Assembly (NCBI GenBank): GCA_045545735.1
Contig: JAZQBM010000012.1
Location: 1-64,000, forward strand
From: Fimenecus sp045545735
GTDB taxonomy: Bacteria > Bacillota > Clostridia > Oscillospirales > Acutalibacteraceae
Direction: 5' to 3'
Length of the DNA: 64,000 nt
The notes beneath the pieces were generated by a model. It saw only the letters and a list, made by a program, of their open reading frames with translations, searched no databases and had not been told where the DNA came from. Both the position numbers and the translations under genes were made by a program. This document shows positions 23,790 to 32,408 of the stretch, in pieces (position 1 is the stretch's first letter; every line of letters starts with the position of its first letter).

Positions 23790-24697
23790 TTGATAACTTA
23801 AAAATCAATCCTGAGTTTGAGTTGTTAATCCCCGCCCTTATTGATGATGAATTTGAACTTCTTGAAAAAAATATAGTTTTAGAAGGAGAAATTTATACTC
23901 CCATATTTGTTTGGAACGGTTTCATTATTGACGGACATCATCGTTACAGAATTCTTTTAAAACACGAAAATATTAAATATAGAGTTGTTGAAAAAGAGTT
24001 CCAAAACAAATATGAGGCAATGTCTTGGATGTGTAACAACCAACTTGGTAGAAGAAATCTTACACCTGAGAATCGTAAGTATCTTATTGGTAAGAAATAT
24101 AATGCTGAAAAAAGTGCTCATGGTTCTCAAACAAGATTTTACTCTGCAAATGAAGAGAATCCCCCAAGTGGCTATTTTAGCCACTTGGATGAAAATCAAA
24201 AAAATGGAAGCACAAGAAAGCGAGTAGCTGAAGAAACTGGTACAACTCAAGCATACGTAAGATTTGCTGATGAGTTCGCAAGAGGTGTAGATGCTGCTGA
24301 AGAAGCTGTTCCGGGTATAAAAAAAGAGATACTTTCAGGGAAAATAAAAAAGCCTGCAAAAGAAATTGCAGAAATCGCAAAGGCACCTATTGAAGAAAGA
24401 AGAGCATTAACAGAAAACTTACGACTGATAAAAAATAAAGAAGAAAAGGATAAATCGCATAAGACAATAAAGAGTGATTTAAAAGTTATTTCTGCCGAAA
24501 TGCGAGATGTTGATGCCCCTGTTTCTGATGAAAGTGTAATTGAGTCTCTGGACGGAACAGTAGATATGTTTATTGAAACCTGTGAAACGTACTTTGTAGA
24601 CCATCCAAATATCTTAATTGAAGAGCAACTTTATAAAAAAGTTCTAATAATTATGGAAAAAGCAAGGCAATATACAAATAAATTCAAAGGAGATTAA
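23786..24697 (+). CDS. ParB/Spo0J-like DNA-binding protein
   Basis: 303 aa. The ParB N-terminal motif is FIIDGHHRYRILLKHENIKY; it is followed by LGRRNLTPENRKYLIGKKYN and a helix-turn-helix (STRKRVAEETGTTQAYVRFA). The C-terminal 100 residues are a charged helical region. Proteins of this type on Firmicutes elements act in partition or regulation. No ParA ATPase gene was seen in this window. The linker at about residues 122-140 is encoded by an 11-bp perfect inverted repeat. Confidence 0.8.
   Translation: MIDNLKINPEFELLIPALIDDEFELLEKNIVLEGEIYTPIFVWNGFIIDGHHRYRILLKHENIKYRVVEKEFQNKYEAMSWMCNNQLGRRNLTPENRKYLIGKKYNAEKSAHGSQTRFYSANEENPPSGYFSHLDENQKNGSTRKRVAEETGTTQAYVRFADEFARGVDAAEEAVPGIKKEILSGKIKKPAKEIAEIAKAPIEERRALTENLRLIKNKEEKDKSHKTIKSDLKVISAEMRDVDAPVSDESVIESLDGTVDMFIETCETYFVDHPNILIEEQLYKKVLIIMEKARQYTNKFKGD
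24164..24188 (+). repeat. Perfect hairpin inside the ParB-like gene
   Basis: CCAAGTGGCTA, a TTT loop, then TAGCCACTTGG. It lies in the linker between the ParB N-domain and the helix-turn-helix. It could be a small palindromic insertion, a binding site, or an RNA element. Confidence 0.6.
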
Positions 24698-24700
24698 ATT

Positions 24701-25495
24701 ATGGTAAACAATATGAATGAAACAAATGTTAATACACTCTATGTACTGAAGAGAGTTAATTCTAAAAATCTCAAAGTTCTTGGTGAAGATTATCAAAGAG
24801 AATTGAACGGAAATAGAGTGGCTAAAATAGTTGCGTCATTTAATGAAATGGTGGCTAATGAACCAAAAGTTAGTTATCGAAACGGTAAGTATTATGTGTT
24901 TGACGGACAACATACTATTGCAGCAAGAAAGTTTTTAAACGGCAATAATGACCTTCCGATTCTTTGTAAGGTTTACAGAGGACTTACTGAGCAGGATGAA
25001 GCGTTTCTTTTTGCAACGCAGAATGGTGAAGAATCAAAACCTACTCCGGGTGAGAGAATGAGAGCATGGCTTTTTGGTGAGAGCAAAGACGCTATTGCGT
25101 TTCGTGATGCAACAGAGAGCACGGGTGTGATTTTGGAGCTTGGAGATGTTCATTGCAAATATCACTTAGTTTGTGTAAACACTGCACTTAACATGTATAA
25201 ACGAATTGGCGAAAGAATGTATAAAGAAGCCTTAAGTATTATCGTTGATGCTTGGGATGGAGATATTGAATCTCTTAAAACTGAAATATTGATTGCAGTT
25301 TGCAGATTTATTTGGCTTTATCACGATGTGTATGACCGTGAAAGATTGGTGTGGAGGTTAAAATCCGAAAATCCAAAGTTAATTCGTCAGGCAATAATCA
25401 GTGATTTTGAACTTGCCGGATATAAAAGACATATTAATCAGATTTACAAAATCTACAACGGTGGTGGTAAGGCAGTTCTTGAGAAGAAGTTTTGA
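24701..25495 (+). CDS. ParB-nuclease-fold protein (DUF6551-like)
   Basis: 264 aa with AAAGGAG upstream of ATG 24701. The motif YYVFDGQHTIAARKF resembles the DGQHR variant of the ParB/Srx fold, preceded by a LGEDYQRELNGNRVAKIV segment. The C-terminal half is helical and unrecognised. It is the third successive ParB-fold gene, 4 bases from the previous. Likely function: sequence-specific DNA or nucleotide binding during element maintenance; no substrate can be inferred. Confidence 0.7.
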   Translation: MVNNMNETNVNTLYVLKRVNSKNLKVLGEDYQRELNGNRVAKIVASFNEMVANEPKVSYRNGKYYVFDGQHTIAARKFLNGNNDLPILCKVYRGLTEQDEAFLFATQNGEESKPTPGERMRAWLFGESKDAIAFRDATESTGVILELGDVHCKYHLVCVNTALNMYKRIGERMYKEALSIIVDAWDGDIESLKTEILIAVCRFIWLYHDVYDRERLVWRLKSENPKLIRQAIISDFELAGYKRHINQIYKIYNGGGKAVLEKKF

Positions 25496-25506
25496 AGAGG
25501 TTAAGT

Positions 25507-25659
25507 ATGGATATAAAACTCAAGAATGAATTAACCTATCTAATGATTTTCTATTCTTTGAAAAAGCTCCTTGAGAATGGCGACATAGATAAGGATACAT
25601 TCGATAGATTGAACATAAAAAACGCAGAAAGCCAAGGGTGCAAAATTGCAGTAATTTAA
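25507..25659 (+). CDS. SHOCT-like small protein
   Basis: 50 aa, with GAAGAGG upstream. KKLLENGDIDKDTFDRLN matches the short C-terminal-type oligomerisation pattern of SHOCT domains, followed by the GCKIAVI ending frequently seen in small proteins encoded just ahead of large serine recombinases. Function not established. Confidence 0.6.
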   Translation: MDIKLKNELTYLMIFYSLKKLLENGDIDKDTFDRLNIKNAESQGCKIAVI

Positions 25660-25724
25660 CAAATCGCACATTGGATTTTATTTGATTTTTTAAATAGAAT
25701 ATGTGACGAAAGGAGGCCTGAGCG

Positions 25725-27260
25725 ATGAAAGAAGTACAAGTTATCAATCCGAAATTGAATAAAAAAACTGATGATATATTAAGAGTTGCGGCATATTGCC
25801 GAGTATCAACGGATTCAGATGACCAAATGAACTCTTTTATTGCTCAGGTCAAATATTATAACGACTTCATAAGCAGAAATAAGAAGATGGTTCTTGTTGA
25901 TATATATGCTGATGAGGGGATTACAGGCACCTGTGCTGAAAAAAGAGATGAGTTCTTGCGTATGGTTGCTGATGCGAAAAAAGGTAAGATTGACCGTGTT
26001 CTCGTAAAGAGCGTATCAAGATTTGCAAGAAATGCTCTTGAGTGCATTGAGAATATAAGATTACTAAAATCTTATGGAACAACGGTTTTATTTGAAAACG
26101 ATAATATTGACACGGAAACGATGAATTCCGAGATGATATTGTATGTTAAAAGTGCCTTTGCTCAAAGTGAAGCAATGGCGGGTTCTAAAAGAGTATCTAC
26201 TGCTGTTCGCATGAGAATGGAGCGTGGCGAATTTAAGACTACAACGGCTCCTTATGGCTACGATTTGATTGATGGGAACTTGATCCCTAATGAAGAACAG
26301 TTTCCGATAGTTCAGCGTATTTTCAAAGAGTATTTATCCGGTAACGGTATGACAAAAGTTGCCGAGATAATCAACGAGGAAATGCAGTCTGATAGAATAT
26401 GGGATAAAACAGCAGTTCAATATGTGCTGAAGAATGAAAAATACATAGGTGATAGTTTGTGGCAGAAAAGTTATACACCACATATATTACCATTCAAAAA
26501 ACATCGAAACAGAGGTCAGGTTGAAAAATTCTATGTAACTAATACCCATCAGGGTATTGTATCAAAAGAAGAATTTAACTTGGTTCAAGAAAAAATTGCT
26601 GTTGCAAGTGAACCTAATAAGAGTGCGAAACGAATTTCACGTACACCATTTGATAAAAAGATTTATTGTGGTGATTGTGGATGGAGTTACGGAAAGATAA
26701 AATCTTCCGGAGAACTTTATTGGGGATGTATTCACGATGAGTTATCTTCGGGTAAGTGTGAAGGACCTAATATTAAGCACGAAATATTAGAAAAGTGTTT
26801 TGTTAGAGCATATAACAAGCTTCGTTTATATGAAAATGAAATTGTTGATAAAACTTTATCTCAATTAATTGCAATTAGAACAAGTATTACAAGTATGAAC
26901 GAAGAAATCTCAAGTATAAATAGAGAAATTGCTATTTTATCAGAGCAAAACAGTATGTATAACGAGCTTAAAACAAAAAATATCATTGATGATGTTTCTT
27001 ATTATGAGAAAACAACAGCAATTATGAATAGGTTAAATGCACTTCGAGATAAAAGATTAAAACTTATTGCTGATGATGAGGATGAGATGATTATGGAGAA
27101 GATAAGGAAACTCAAATCTATTCTTGAAAAATCTCCTGTATCATTGTTTGAGTTTGATGATAAGTGTTTTGAATTAATTGTTGAAAAAGTAGTTATATAT
27201 CCGGGCAACAGAGTTGTTTTTGAATTGTTTGCAGGGTTTAAGTTAGGAGTTGACTTTTGA
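25725..27260 (+). CDS. Large serine recombinase 1
   Basis: 511 aa. The resolvase domain has nucleophile Ser28 in AAYCRVSTDSDDQ, plus DEGITGT and SVSRFARN. It is followed by the recombinase domain (APYGYDLIDGNLIPNEEQFP), a zinc ribbon (IYCGDCGWSYGK with a later Cys pair) and a coiled coil (about 390-450). Strong GGAGG precedes the ATG. The gene ends with a TGATG overlap with the next recombinase. It likely catalyses integration or excision of the island together with its neighbours. Confidence 0.9.
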   Translation: MKEVQVINPKLNKKTDDILRVAAYCRVSTDSDDQMNSFIAQVKYYNDFISRNKKMVLVDIYADEGITGTCAEKRDEFLRMVADAKKGKIDRVLVKSVSRFARNALECIENIRLLKSYGTTVLFENDNIDTETMNSEMILYVKSAFAQSEAMAGSKRVSTAVRMRMERGEFKTTTAPYGYDLIDGNLIPNEEQFPIVQRIFKEYLSGNGMTKVAEIINEEMQSDRIWDKTAVQYVLKNEKYIGDSLWQKSYTPHILPFKKHRNRGQVEKFYVTNTHQGIVSKEEFNLVQEKIAVASEPNKSAKRISRTPFDKKIYCGDCGWSYGKIKSSGELYWGCIHDELSSGKCEGPNIKHEILEKCFVRAYNKLRLYENEIVDKTLSQLIAIRTSITSMNEEISSINREIAILSEQNSMYNELKTKNIIDDVSYYEKTTAIMNRLNALRDKRLKLIADDEDEMIMEKIRKLKSILEKSPVSLFEFDDKCFELIVEKVVIYPGNRVVFELFAGFKLGVDF

Positions 27261-28144
27261 TGGGTAAAAGAGTTTGTTTGTACGGATATTCTGTTGAGAA
27301 TAATAATTTTGTTGTAAACGAAGTTGAAGCCAAGATTGTATCCGAAGTGTTTGAGAAGTATCTATCAGGCTCAACTCTTAAAACTATTGCTGATGAACTG
27401 ACCGAGCGAAAAGTACAATATTATAAGGATAAGAATATTTGGAATAAGAATATGGTTGCAAGAATAATCGAAAATGCACACTATGCTGGTGATGAGCAAT
27501 ACCCTAAAATTGTTGAGGAAGATACATATTCAATAGCGTTTGGCATAAAGAAAAGCAAGGGTGGAACAAGAGAAAAGGATACAAGGGAAGTGAAATTCCT
27601 AAAAACTCATACTTATTGTTCCTCCTGCGGAAGTAGATACATAAGGAAATTTATAACTCGTTCAAATAGAGAAAAGTGGTTTTGCGAAAATCTTTGTAAA
27701 ACACAAAAGTATATTGATGACGAGGTTATGTTTAATACTATTCTTTGTATATTAAATTCAGTTATTGAAAATCCCTGTCTTGTTGAGGGGAAGATTACTG
27801 ATGCAAAATCATATAAGCCTGATTTAGGAATAATGAAAAGAGAAAATGAATTAAGCTATATGTTAGAACAGCAAACAAAGAATTTTAAAATCCTTGCTAA
27901 TGATATGATTTCTCTCGTATCCGAAAAGTTTGATTGTTGTTATGAATTTAAAGATGAAGAGTACACAGAAGCCTTCAAGGAATATCTTGAATCACAAAGT
28001 TACATAGATAATCTTGACTATAAGCTGCTGTTTGATGTTGTAGATAAGATTATGATAAATGCCAAAGGTGATATTTCAATTCATTTTGTTAATAACACCG
28101 TATTGTGTCATGAGAAAGGAGAGTTTGTAAATGCAGCCTGTTAG
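27260..28144 (+). CDS. Recombinase lacking the catalytic domain
   Basis: 294 aa from ATG 27260. It begins directly in a recombinase DNA-binding domain (KRVCLYGYSVENNNFVVNEV, then VFEKYLSGSTLKTIADELTE), continues with a zinc ribbon (TYCSSCGSRYIRKF with a CENLC) and a C-terminal helical region. There is no resolvase domain, so no catalytic serine. Clean overlaps with both neighbours argue that this is a conserved design rather than a broken gene. It may be an architectural or regulatory partner for the two catalytic recombinases. Confidence 0.8.
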   Translation: MGKRVCLYGYSVENNNFVVNEVEAKIVSEVFEKYLSGSTLKTIADELTERKVQYYKDKNIWNKNMVARIIENAHYAGDEQYPKIVEEDTYSIAFGIKKSKGGTREKDTREVKFLKTHTYCSSCGSRYIRKFITRSNREKWFCENLCKTQKYIDDEVMFNTILCILNSVIENPCLVEGKITDAKSYKPDLGIMKRENELSYMLEQQTKNFKILANDMISLVSEKFDCCYEFKDEEYTEAFKEYLESQSYIDNLDYKLLFDVVDKIMINAKGDISIHFVNNTVLCHEKGEFVNAAC

Positions 28145-29753
28145 AACTGTAACAAAAATTGAAGCAAATCCGCTTTTGACAGCCAATAAGAATGAATATA
28201 AGCAGATAAATGTTGCCGCTTATTGTCGTGTTTCAACTGATTCTGATGACCAGCTTCAGAGTTACGAAGCTCAGGTGGAATATTATACAGACCACATTTG
28301 TAAAAACCCAAAATGGCACTTTGTTGGTATTTATGCAGATGAAGGTATCACTGGAACAGTTGTTTCAAAGCGAGAACGATTTAAGGATATGATAAGAGAT
28401 TGCGAAAAAGGTAAAATTGACCTCATTCTCACAAAATCTGTATCTCGTTTTGCACGAAACACAGTGGATAGTCTCAACTATGTAAGAAAACTTAAAGCTA
28501 TGAACATAGGAGTGTATTTTGAAGAACAAAACATTGATACTTTGACTACTGATAGTGAAATGTTTATCGGACTGTACAGCGTTATGGCTCAATCTGAAAG
28601 TGAAAACATCAGTGCCAATGTTAAATGGGGTGTTCGTCAAAGAATGAAAAACGGAACATTCGGTTTTAATTTTAATACTTATGGATATAGAAAAGGTGAA
28701 AACGGTGAACCGGAAGTTGTTCCTGAAGAAGCAGAGTTTGTTAAAAAAATGTTCGACCTTTATCTTGACGGATATAGTACAAGGAAGATTGCTGAATACT
28801 TGAATGAACAAGGAGCAATTACAAGAAGAGGCAATGAATGGAATGAGAGAGGGGTACAAAGAGCCTTATCTAATGAAAAATACATAGGTGATATGTTGAT
28901 GCAAAAAACATATTCGGTAGATTGCATTAGTAAGAAGACAAAAAAGAATAATGGTGAGCTTCCAAAATACCTAATCAGTAACAATCATACACCTATTGTA
29001 AGCAGAGAAGTATTTAAACTTGTTCAGGCTGAAACTGCTAAACGAAACTCAAAAAGGAAAAAATCAAATCAGGGTACTACAGAATTAGGAAAGTATAATT
29101 CAAAATATGCTCTGTCAGATGTGTTAATTTGTGGTGAGTGTGGTAGCAGTTACAGGCGAAATGTTAAATACGACAATGGAAGAAAAAAGGTATATTGGAG
29201 ATGTATAAACAGAATAGAAAATGGAACAAAGTTTTGTAATAAATCTTCAGGTGTTCGAGAAGAAAAGCTACACGCTGCAATATGCAGAGCATTGTCTAAA
29301 ATATCTCCATCAAAGGAAGATATTTATAATGCAATGAAAGCATCACTCGAATATGGAATAACGGAAGATGATACAAGCTTAAATATTTACAACATAAAAT
29401 TAAATATCAAACAACTTCAGGATGAAGCAGAAGATTATATGATGAAGGCTGCAACAACTGAGGGTGATAAAAGTAAGTATCTTGAAGAAGTAGAAAAAAT
29501 ATTCGCAAAAGTAAAGGTTCTCAGAGAACAACTTGAAGTGTTGGAGGCAACATCATCAAATGCTAATGAAAACAGTTCGGAAATAAATAGATTAACCGAT
29601 ATTTTAAAAACATCAAACTTTGCCATTGAAGAGTATGATGATTTGATTGTCAGGAGAACGATTGAATGTATAAGAGTAATGAGTAACAAAACAATTAATA
29701 TAATCTTTAAGGGTGGTTTTGAAATGACAGAATCGCTTGAAGATATAACATAA
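28131..29753 (+). CDS. Large serine recombinase 2
   Basis: 540 aa, overlapping the previous gene by 14 bases. Nucleophile Ser35 lies in AAYCRVSTDSDDQLQSYEAQ, with DEGITGT and SVSRFARNTVDSLN; then the recombinase domain (TYGYRKGENGEPEVVPEEAE), zinc ribbon (LICGECGSSYRRN) and a long coiled coil (about 420-490). It is the last gene of the island on this side, consistent with an attachment site just downstream, but no duplicated core could be identified. Confidence 0.92.
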   Translation: MQPVRTVTKIEANPLLTANKNEYKQINVAAYCRVSTDSDDQLQSYEAQVEYYTDHICKNPKWHFVGIYADEGITGTVVSKRERFKDMIRDCEKGKIDLILTKSVSRFARNTVDSLNYVRKLKAMNIGVYFEEQNIDTLTTDSEMFIGLYSVMAQSESENISANVKWGVRQRMKNGTFGFNFNTYGYRKGENGEPEVVPEEAEFVKKMFDLYLDGYSTRKIAEYLNEQGAITRRGNEWNERGVQRALSNEKYIGDMLMQKTYSVDCISKKTKKNNGELPKYLISNNHTPIVSREVFKLVQAETAKRNSKRKKSNQGTTELGKYNSKYALSDVLICGECGSSYRRNVKYDNGRKKVYWRCINRIENGTKFCNKSSGVREEKLHAAICRALSKISPSKEDIYNAMKASLEYGITEDDTSLNIYNIKLNIKQLQDEAEDYMMKAATTEGDKSKYLEEVEKIFAKVKVLREQLEVLEATSSNANENSSEINRLTDILKTSNFAIEEYDDLIVRRTIECIRVMSNKTINIIFKGGFEMTESLEDIT

Positions 29754-29768
29754 GATCCTTTCTTAAGT

Positions 29769-29808
29769 GGAGTGCAAAGTTGGTGAAAAAACTTTGTGCT
29801 CCTATTCT
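29769..29808 (+). terminator. Terminator of the recombinase operon
   Basis: GGAGTGCAAAGTT pairs along 13 positions with AACTTTGTGCTCC (two G-U pairs), then TATTCTTTTAT follows. It begins 15 bases after the last recombinase stop. Confidence 0.8.
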
Positions 29809-29882
29809 TTTATACATATCTCCTTAGAATAAATCAGGCAAAAAAATATATTCAAAAATTTCAAGGAAATATGAGAAAACTA

Positions 29883-29911
29883 TTGAAAAATAAGGCTTTT
29901 TGTGGTATTAT
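29883..29911 (+). promoter_or_regulatory. Sigma-A promoter for small RNA
   Basis: TTGAAA (29883-29888), 17-base spacer, TATTAT (29906-29911). No gene starts downstream on this strand before a terminator. Confidence 0.65.
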
Positions 29912-29917
29912 ATATAT

Positions 29918-30017
29918 GAAATTAAGAGGACGGTCTTGAAGCGATAAATTTAGATACCCGGTTCAAAAGTGAGACGTACCTCCAAAAAATACCAAGTCTT
30001 ACGACTTGGTATTTTTT
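29918..30017 (+). ncRNA. Candidate small RNA, about 100 nt
   Basis: A promoter (29883-29911) is followed by a non-coding stretch and a strong terminator, AATACCAAGTC-TTAC-GACTTGGTATT with seven T. Between them, GAGG/CCTC, GTCT/AGAC and TTGAA/TTCAA pair as nested helices around an AAATTTAGATACCCGG loop. No ribosome binding site or frame is present. I do not recognise the RNA family. It sits between the recombinase operon and a convergent radical SAM gene, close to where the island should end. Confidence 0.55.
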
Positions 30018-30126
30018 TATCCAAGCCGACAGGCTTGGCATATCATCACGCGTCAGCGTGTATATTATCGCTGTAGGCGTATATCATCACACGAAGTGTG
30101 CATAACTGTCGGCTTGATAATATGCA
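30018..30126. repeat. Array of small hairpins with TATCATCA spacers, array 1
   Basis: Short palindromes such as CACGCGTCAGCGTG and CACACGAAGTGTG are separated by ATATCATC-like spacers. An outer pair AAGCCGACAG...CTGTCGGCTT (30022 to about 30114) encloses the array. No gene is present. A related array with ATATCAC spacers lies at 36005-36108. Confidence 0.65.
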
Positions 30127-30144
30127 ATGCTTTGCTTTAGGTTT

Positions 30145-30978
30145 TCAAAACTTCCTGACAAAACTACATCTTTTGCATAATTCTTCACACGCATTACGAT
30201 TTGAAAATCCATTGTAAATGTTTAGTGCTTTTGGGGAGTTTATAATTTCTTCTAAATCTTTTTCAAAAATATTTCCAAGATTTATTTCGCCGTTGTTGTC
30301 AAGGCAACAGGGGACAACTGTGCCGTCTGCAAGAATTCCAATCTGGTCGCGAAGTCCGTAGCAGAAAACTTTTTCATTTATATCATTGTTTTCAAGCGTA
30401 GGCCAGTCGAATTTGTTACCATATTGAATATAGATTTTTTGCCCGATTCGTGTGCCGTTTCGCTCAACTACCCAAGGTTTCGGGAAATAATTTTCGAGAA
30501 CACTTAAAATTTTATCATTCAAACTATCTTTGCCACCGTTGTTCCAAAGTCGAAGAACAACGATTTTTTTATTTTCAGCACTTTTTGCATACTCAAAACA
30601 ATCATTCAGATATTTTTCAAATGAATTCTCATTGTCATTCGCCTCAAATGAATGGAGAGAAATCACAGTTTTGTAGTGTGAGTGTGAATTGAGAAGAATG
30701 TCCTTGTATTTACTTAAAAGAGTACCATTTGTTGTGATAATCACCTTAAAACTCATATCTTCGGCAATCTTTAAGAAGTTTTCAAGGTCAGGGTGGCAAA
30801 GTGGCTCGCCAAGAAGATGAAAATAAATGTAGTCAGTATAATCTTTGATTTTTTCTAATACTGTTTTGAACTCATCTGTATTCATTCTTTTAGGACTTCG
30901 TGTAGTTCCGGGACAAAACGAGCATCTAAGATTACAAATATTTGAAATTTCAACATATACTTTTGCAAATCTTTTCAT
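30145..30978 (-). CDS. Radical SAM/SPASM-type protein
   Basis: 277 aa. The 4Fe-4S cluster ligands are Cys15, Cys19 and Cys22 in ISNICNLRCSFCPGT. A TIM-barrel follows (FHLLGEPLCHPDLENFLKIA, IITTNGTLLSKY), and a C-terminal Cys set (CYGL, VVPCCLD, CEELCKRC) indicates an auxiliary-cluster SPASM or twitch domain. The substrate is unknown: no peptide precursor was seen next to it. GGGAGG-like sequence precedes the start. It is convergent with the small RNA and divergent from the nuclease operon. Confidence 0.85.
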   Translation of the reverse strand: MKRFAKVYVEISNICNLRCSFCPGTTRSPKRMNTDEFKTVLEKIKDYTDYIYFHLLGEPLCHPDLENFLKIAEDMSFKVIITTNGTLLSKYKDILLNSHSHYKTVISLHSFEANDNENSFEKYLNDCFEYAKSAENKKIVVLRLWNNGGKDSLNDKILSVLENYFPKPWVVERNGTRIGQKIYIQYGNKFDWPTLENNDINEKVFCYGLRDQIGILADGTVVPCCLDNNGEINLGNIFEKDLEEIINSPKALNIYNGFSNRNACEELCKRCSFVRKF

Positions 30979-31084
30979 TTCTTCGCCTCCCTTGTTTTGT
31001 AATTATACCATATTTCGTACAGATAATAAACAATTATTATTGAAAGAAATTTTTATATATGATAAAATTAATTTAGGTGATTTT

Positions 31085-31471
31085 ATGAAACTTATAGTTT
31101 GTCTTGACGACAAAAACGGTATGCTTTTTAACAAGCGTCGTCAAAGTCGTGATAGAATTCTAATTGATAATATGCTTGAAATTTGTAAAGGTGAATTACT
31201 TTACACAAATGGGTATTCTGCAACGCTATTCCCTGAAAATTCTGTAATAGTTTTTGAAAAAGCTGACGAAATTGAAAGCGGTTACATTTTTGCAGAAAAT
31301 TTTATGTTAGACGAAGACAAAATCCAAGAAATTATCATATATAAATGGAACAGGGTGTACCCTGCAGATATGTTTTTCAACATTTCTCTTGATGGTTGGA
31401 ATTTAACAGAAACTGTGAATTTTGCCGGCTCATCTCACGAAAAAATCACAAGAGAAAGATATGTGAGGTAA
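31085..31471 (+). CDS. Hypothetical protein upstream of nuclease
   Basis: 128 aa from ATG 31085 with TAGGTGA upstream. It begins KLIVCLDDKNGMLFNKRRQS and contains LLYTNGYSATLF and a Trp-containing end. Close linkage (2 bases) to the secreted nuclease suggests co-expression; similar small proteins beginning with CLDD..GM.FN.RR.S are common in gut Clostridia. No domain recognised; cytosolic by sequence. Confidence 0.75.
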   Translation: MKLIVCLDDKNGMLFNKRRQSRDRILIDNMLEICKGELLYTNGYSATLFPENSVIVFEKADEIESGYIFAENFMLDEDKIQEIIIYKWNRVYPADMFFNISLDGWNLTETVNFAGSSHEKITRERYVR

Positions 31472-31473
31472 TT

Positions 31474-32394
31474 ATGAAAAAATATTTATCAATAACAAGC
31501 ATAATTCTTGTATTATTACTTACTTTTACCGCTTGTGGTGGCTCTCTTACTAATGGTGATATTTTCCCCGAGCCAGAAATCACTACAACAGAAAGCACAC
31601 AAAATACAACCGTAACCCTTAAAGATATTCCTGAATATTCGGGCAGTCCGTACATAGCAATCAATGATAATCAACCGTCATTCACAAGTAATGATTACAC
31701 TACAACTGCATTTGAAGAATATGCAGAGTTAGACTATCTCGGCAGATGCGGTGTAACATACGCTTGTGTTGGTATTGAGATTATGCCTACTGAAGACCGT
31801 GGCAGTATCGGTCAGGTTAAACCTACTGGCTGGGTAACTGCAAAATATGATTTTGTTGATGGCAAATATCTGTATAACAGATGCCATTTAATCGGATTTC
31901 AGTTGACAGGGGAGAATGCAAATACCCGAAATCTTATTACTGGTACTCGTTATATGAATACTGAAGGTATGTTGCCTTTTGAAAATATGATTGCCGACTA
32001 TGTTAAAGAAACTGAAAATCACGTTCTATACCGTGTAACGCCGATTTTTGAGGGCGAAAACCTTGTTGCAAGTGGTGTGCAGATGGAAGCATATTCTGTT
32101 GAAGATAATGGCGACGGCATCTGTTTTAATGTGTATTGCTATAATGTGCAACCAGGTGTTAAAATCGACTACGCAACAGGTAAAAGTCAGTTAGATACAG
32201 AAACTACCACAAAGGCAGAAAACGATATAAACGCGTCACAGTATGTACTTAATACATCTTCAAAGAAAATTCATAGCCCAACTTGCTCGGGAGCTAAAAA
32301 TATTAAAGAAGAAAACAAAAAAACCGTCAGCGGTACAGATTTGCAGAAATACCTAGATGACGGTTATGAATATTGTGGAAACTGTTTTAATTGA
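31474..32394 (+). CDS. Lipoprotein DNA/RNA non-specific endonuclease
   Basis: 306 aa from ATG 31474 (GTGAGGT upstream). A lipoprotein signal peptide ends at the lipobox Cys in LLTFTACGG. The nuclease domain has YLYNRCHLIGFQL in place of the family DRGH motif, plus ANTRNLITGTRYMN, as in EndA-type beta-beta-alpha nucleases. The C-terminal 50 residues (about 255-306) form a separate Cys-rich module with HSPTC and YEYCGNC, like metal-binding tails on Firmicutes secreted proteins. It probably degrades extracellular DNA for nutrition or competence. Confidence 0.85.
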   Translation: MKKYLSITSIILVLLLTFTACGGSLTNGDIFPEPEITTTESTQNTTVTLKDIPEYSGSPYIAINDNQPSFTSNDYTTTAFEEYAELDYLGRCGVTYACVGIEIMPTEDRGSIGQVKPTGWVTAKYDFVDGKYLYNRCHLIGFQLTGENANTRNLITGTRYMNTEGMLPFENMIADYVKETENHVLYRVTPIFEGENLVASGVQMEAYSVEDNGDGICFNVYCYNVQPGVKIDYATGKSQLDTETTTKAENDINASQYVLNTSSKKIHSPTCSGAKNIKEENKKTVSGTDLQKYLDDGYEYCGNCFN

Positions 32395-32408
32395 AAGGGG
32401 CAGGATGT

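Noticed and set aside
3920..29753. Integrative conjugative element
   Set aside because: No relaxase, coupling protein or type IV secretion gene was found; only a possible relaxase tail relic at 3920-3994.
30018..30126. CRISPR array
   Set aside because: Units are short and all different, the constant part is only 7-8 bases, and there are no cas genes.
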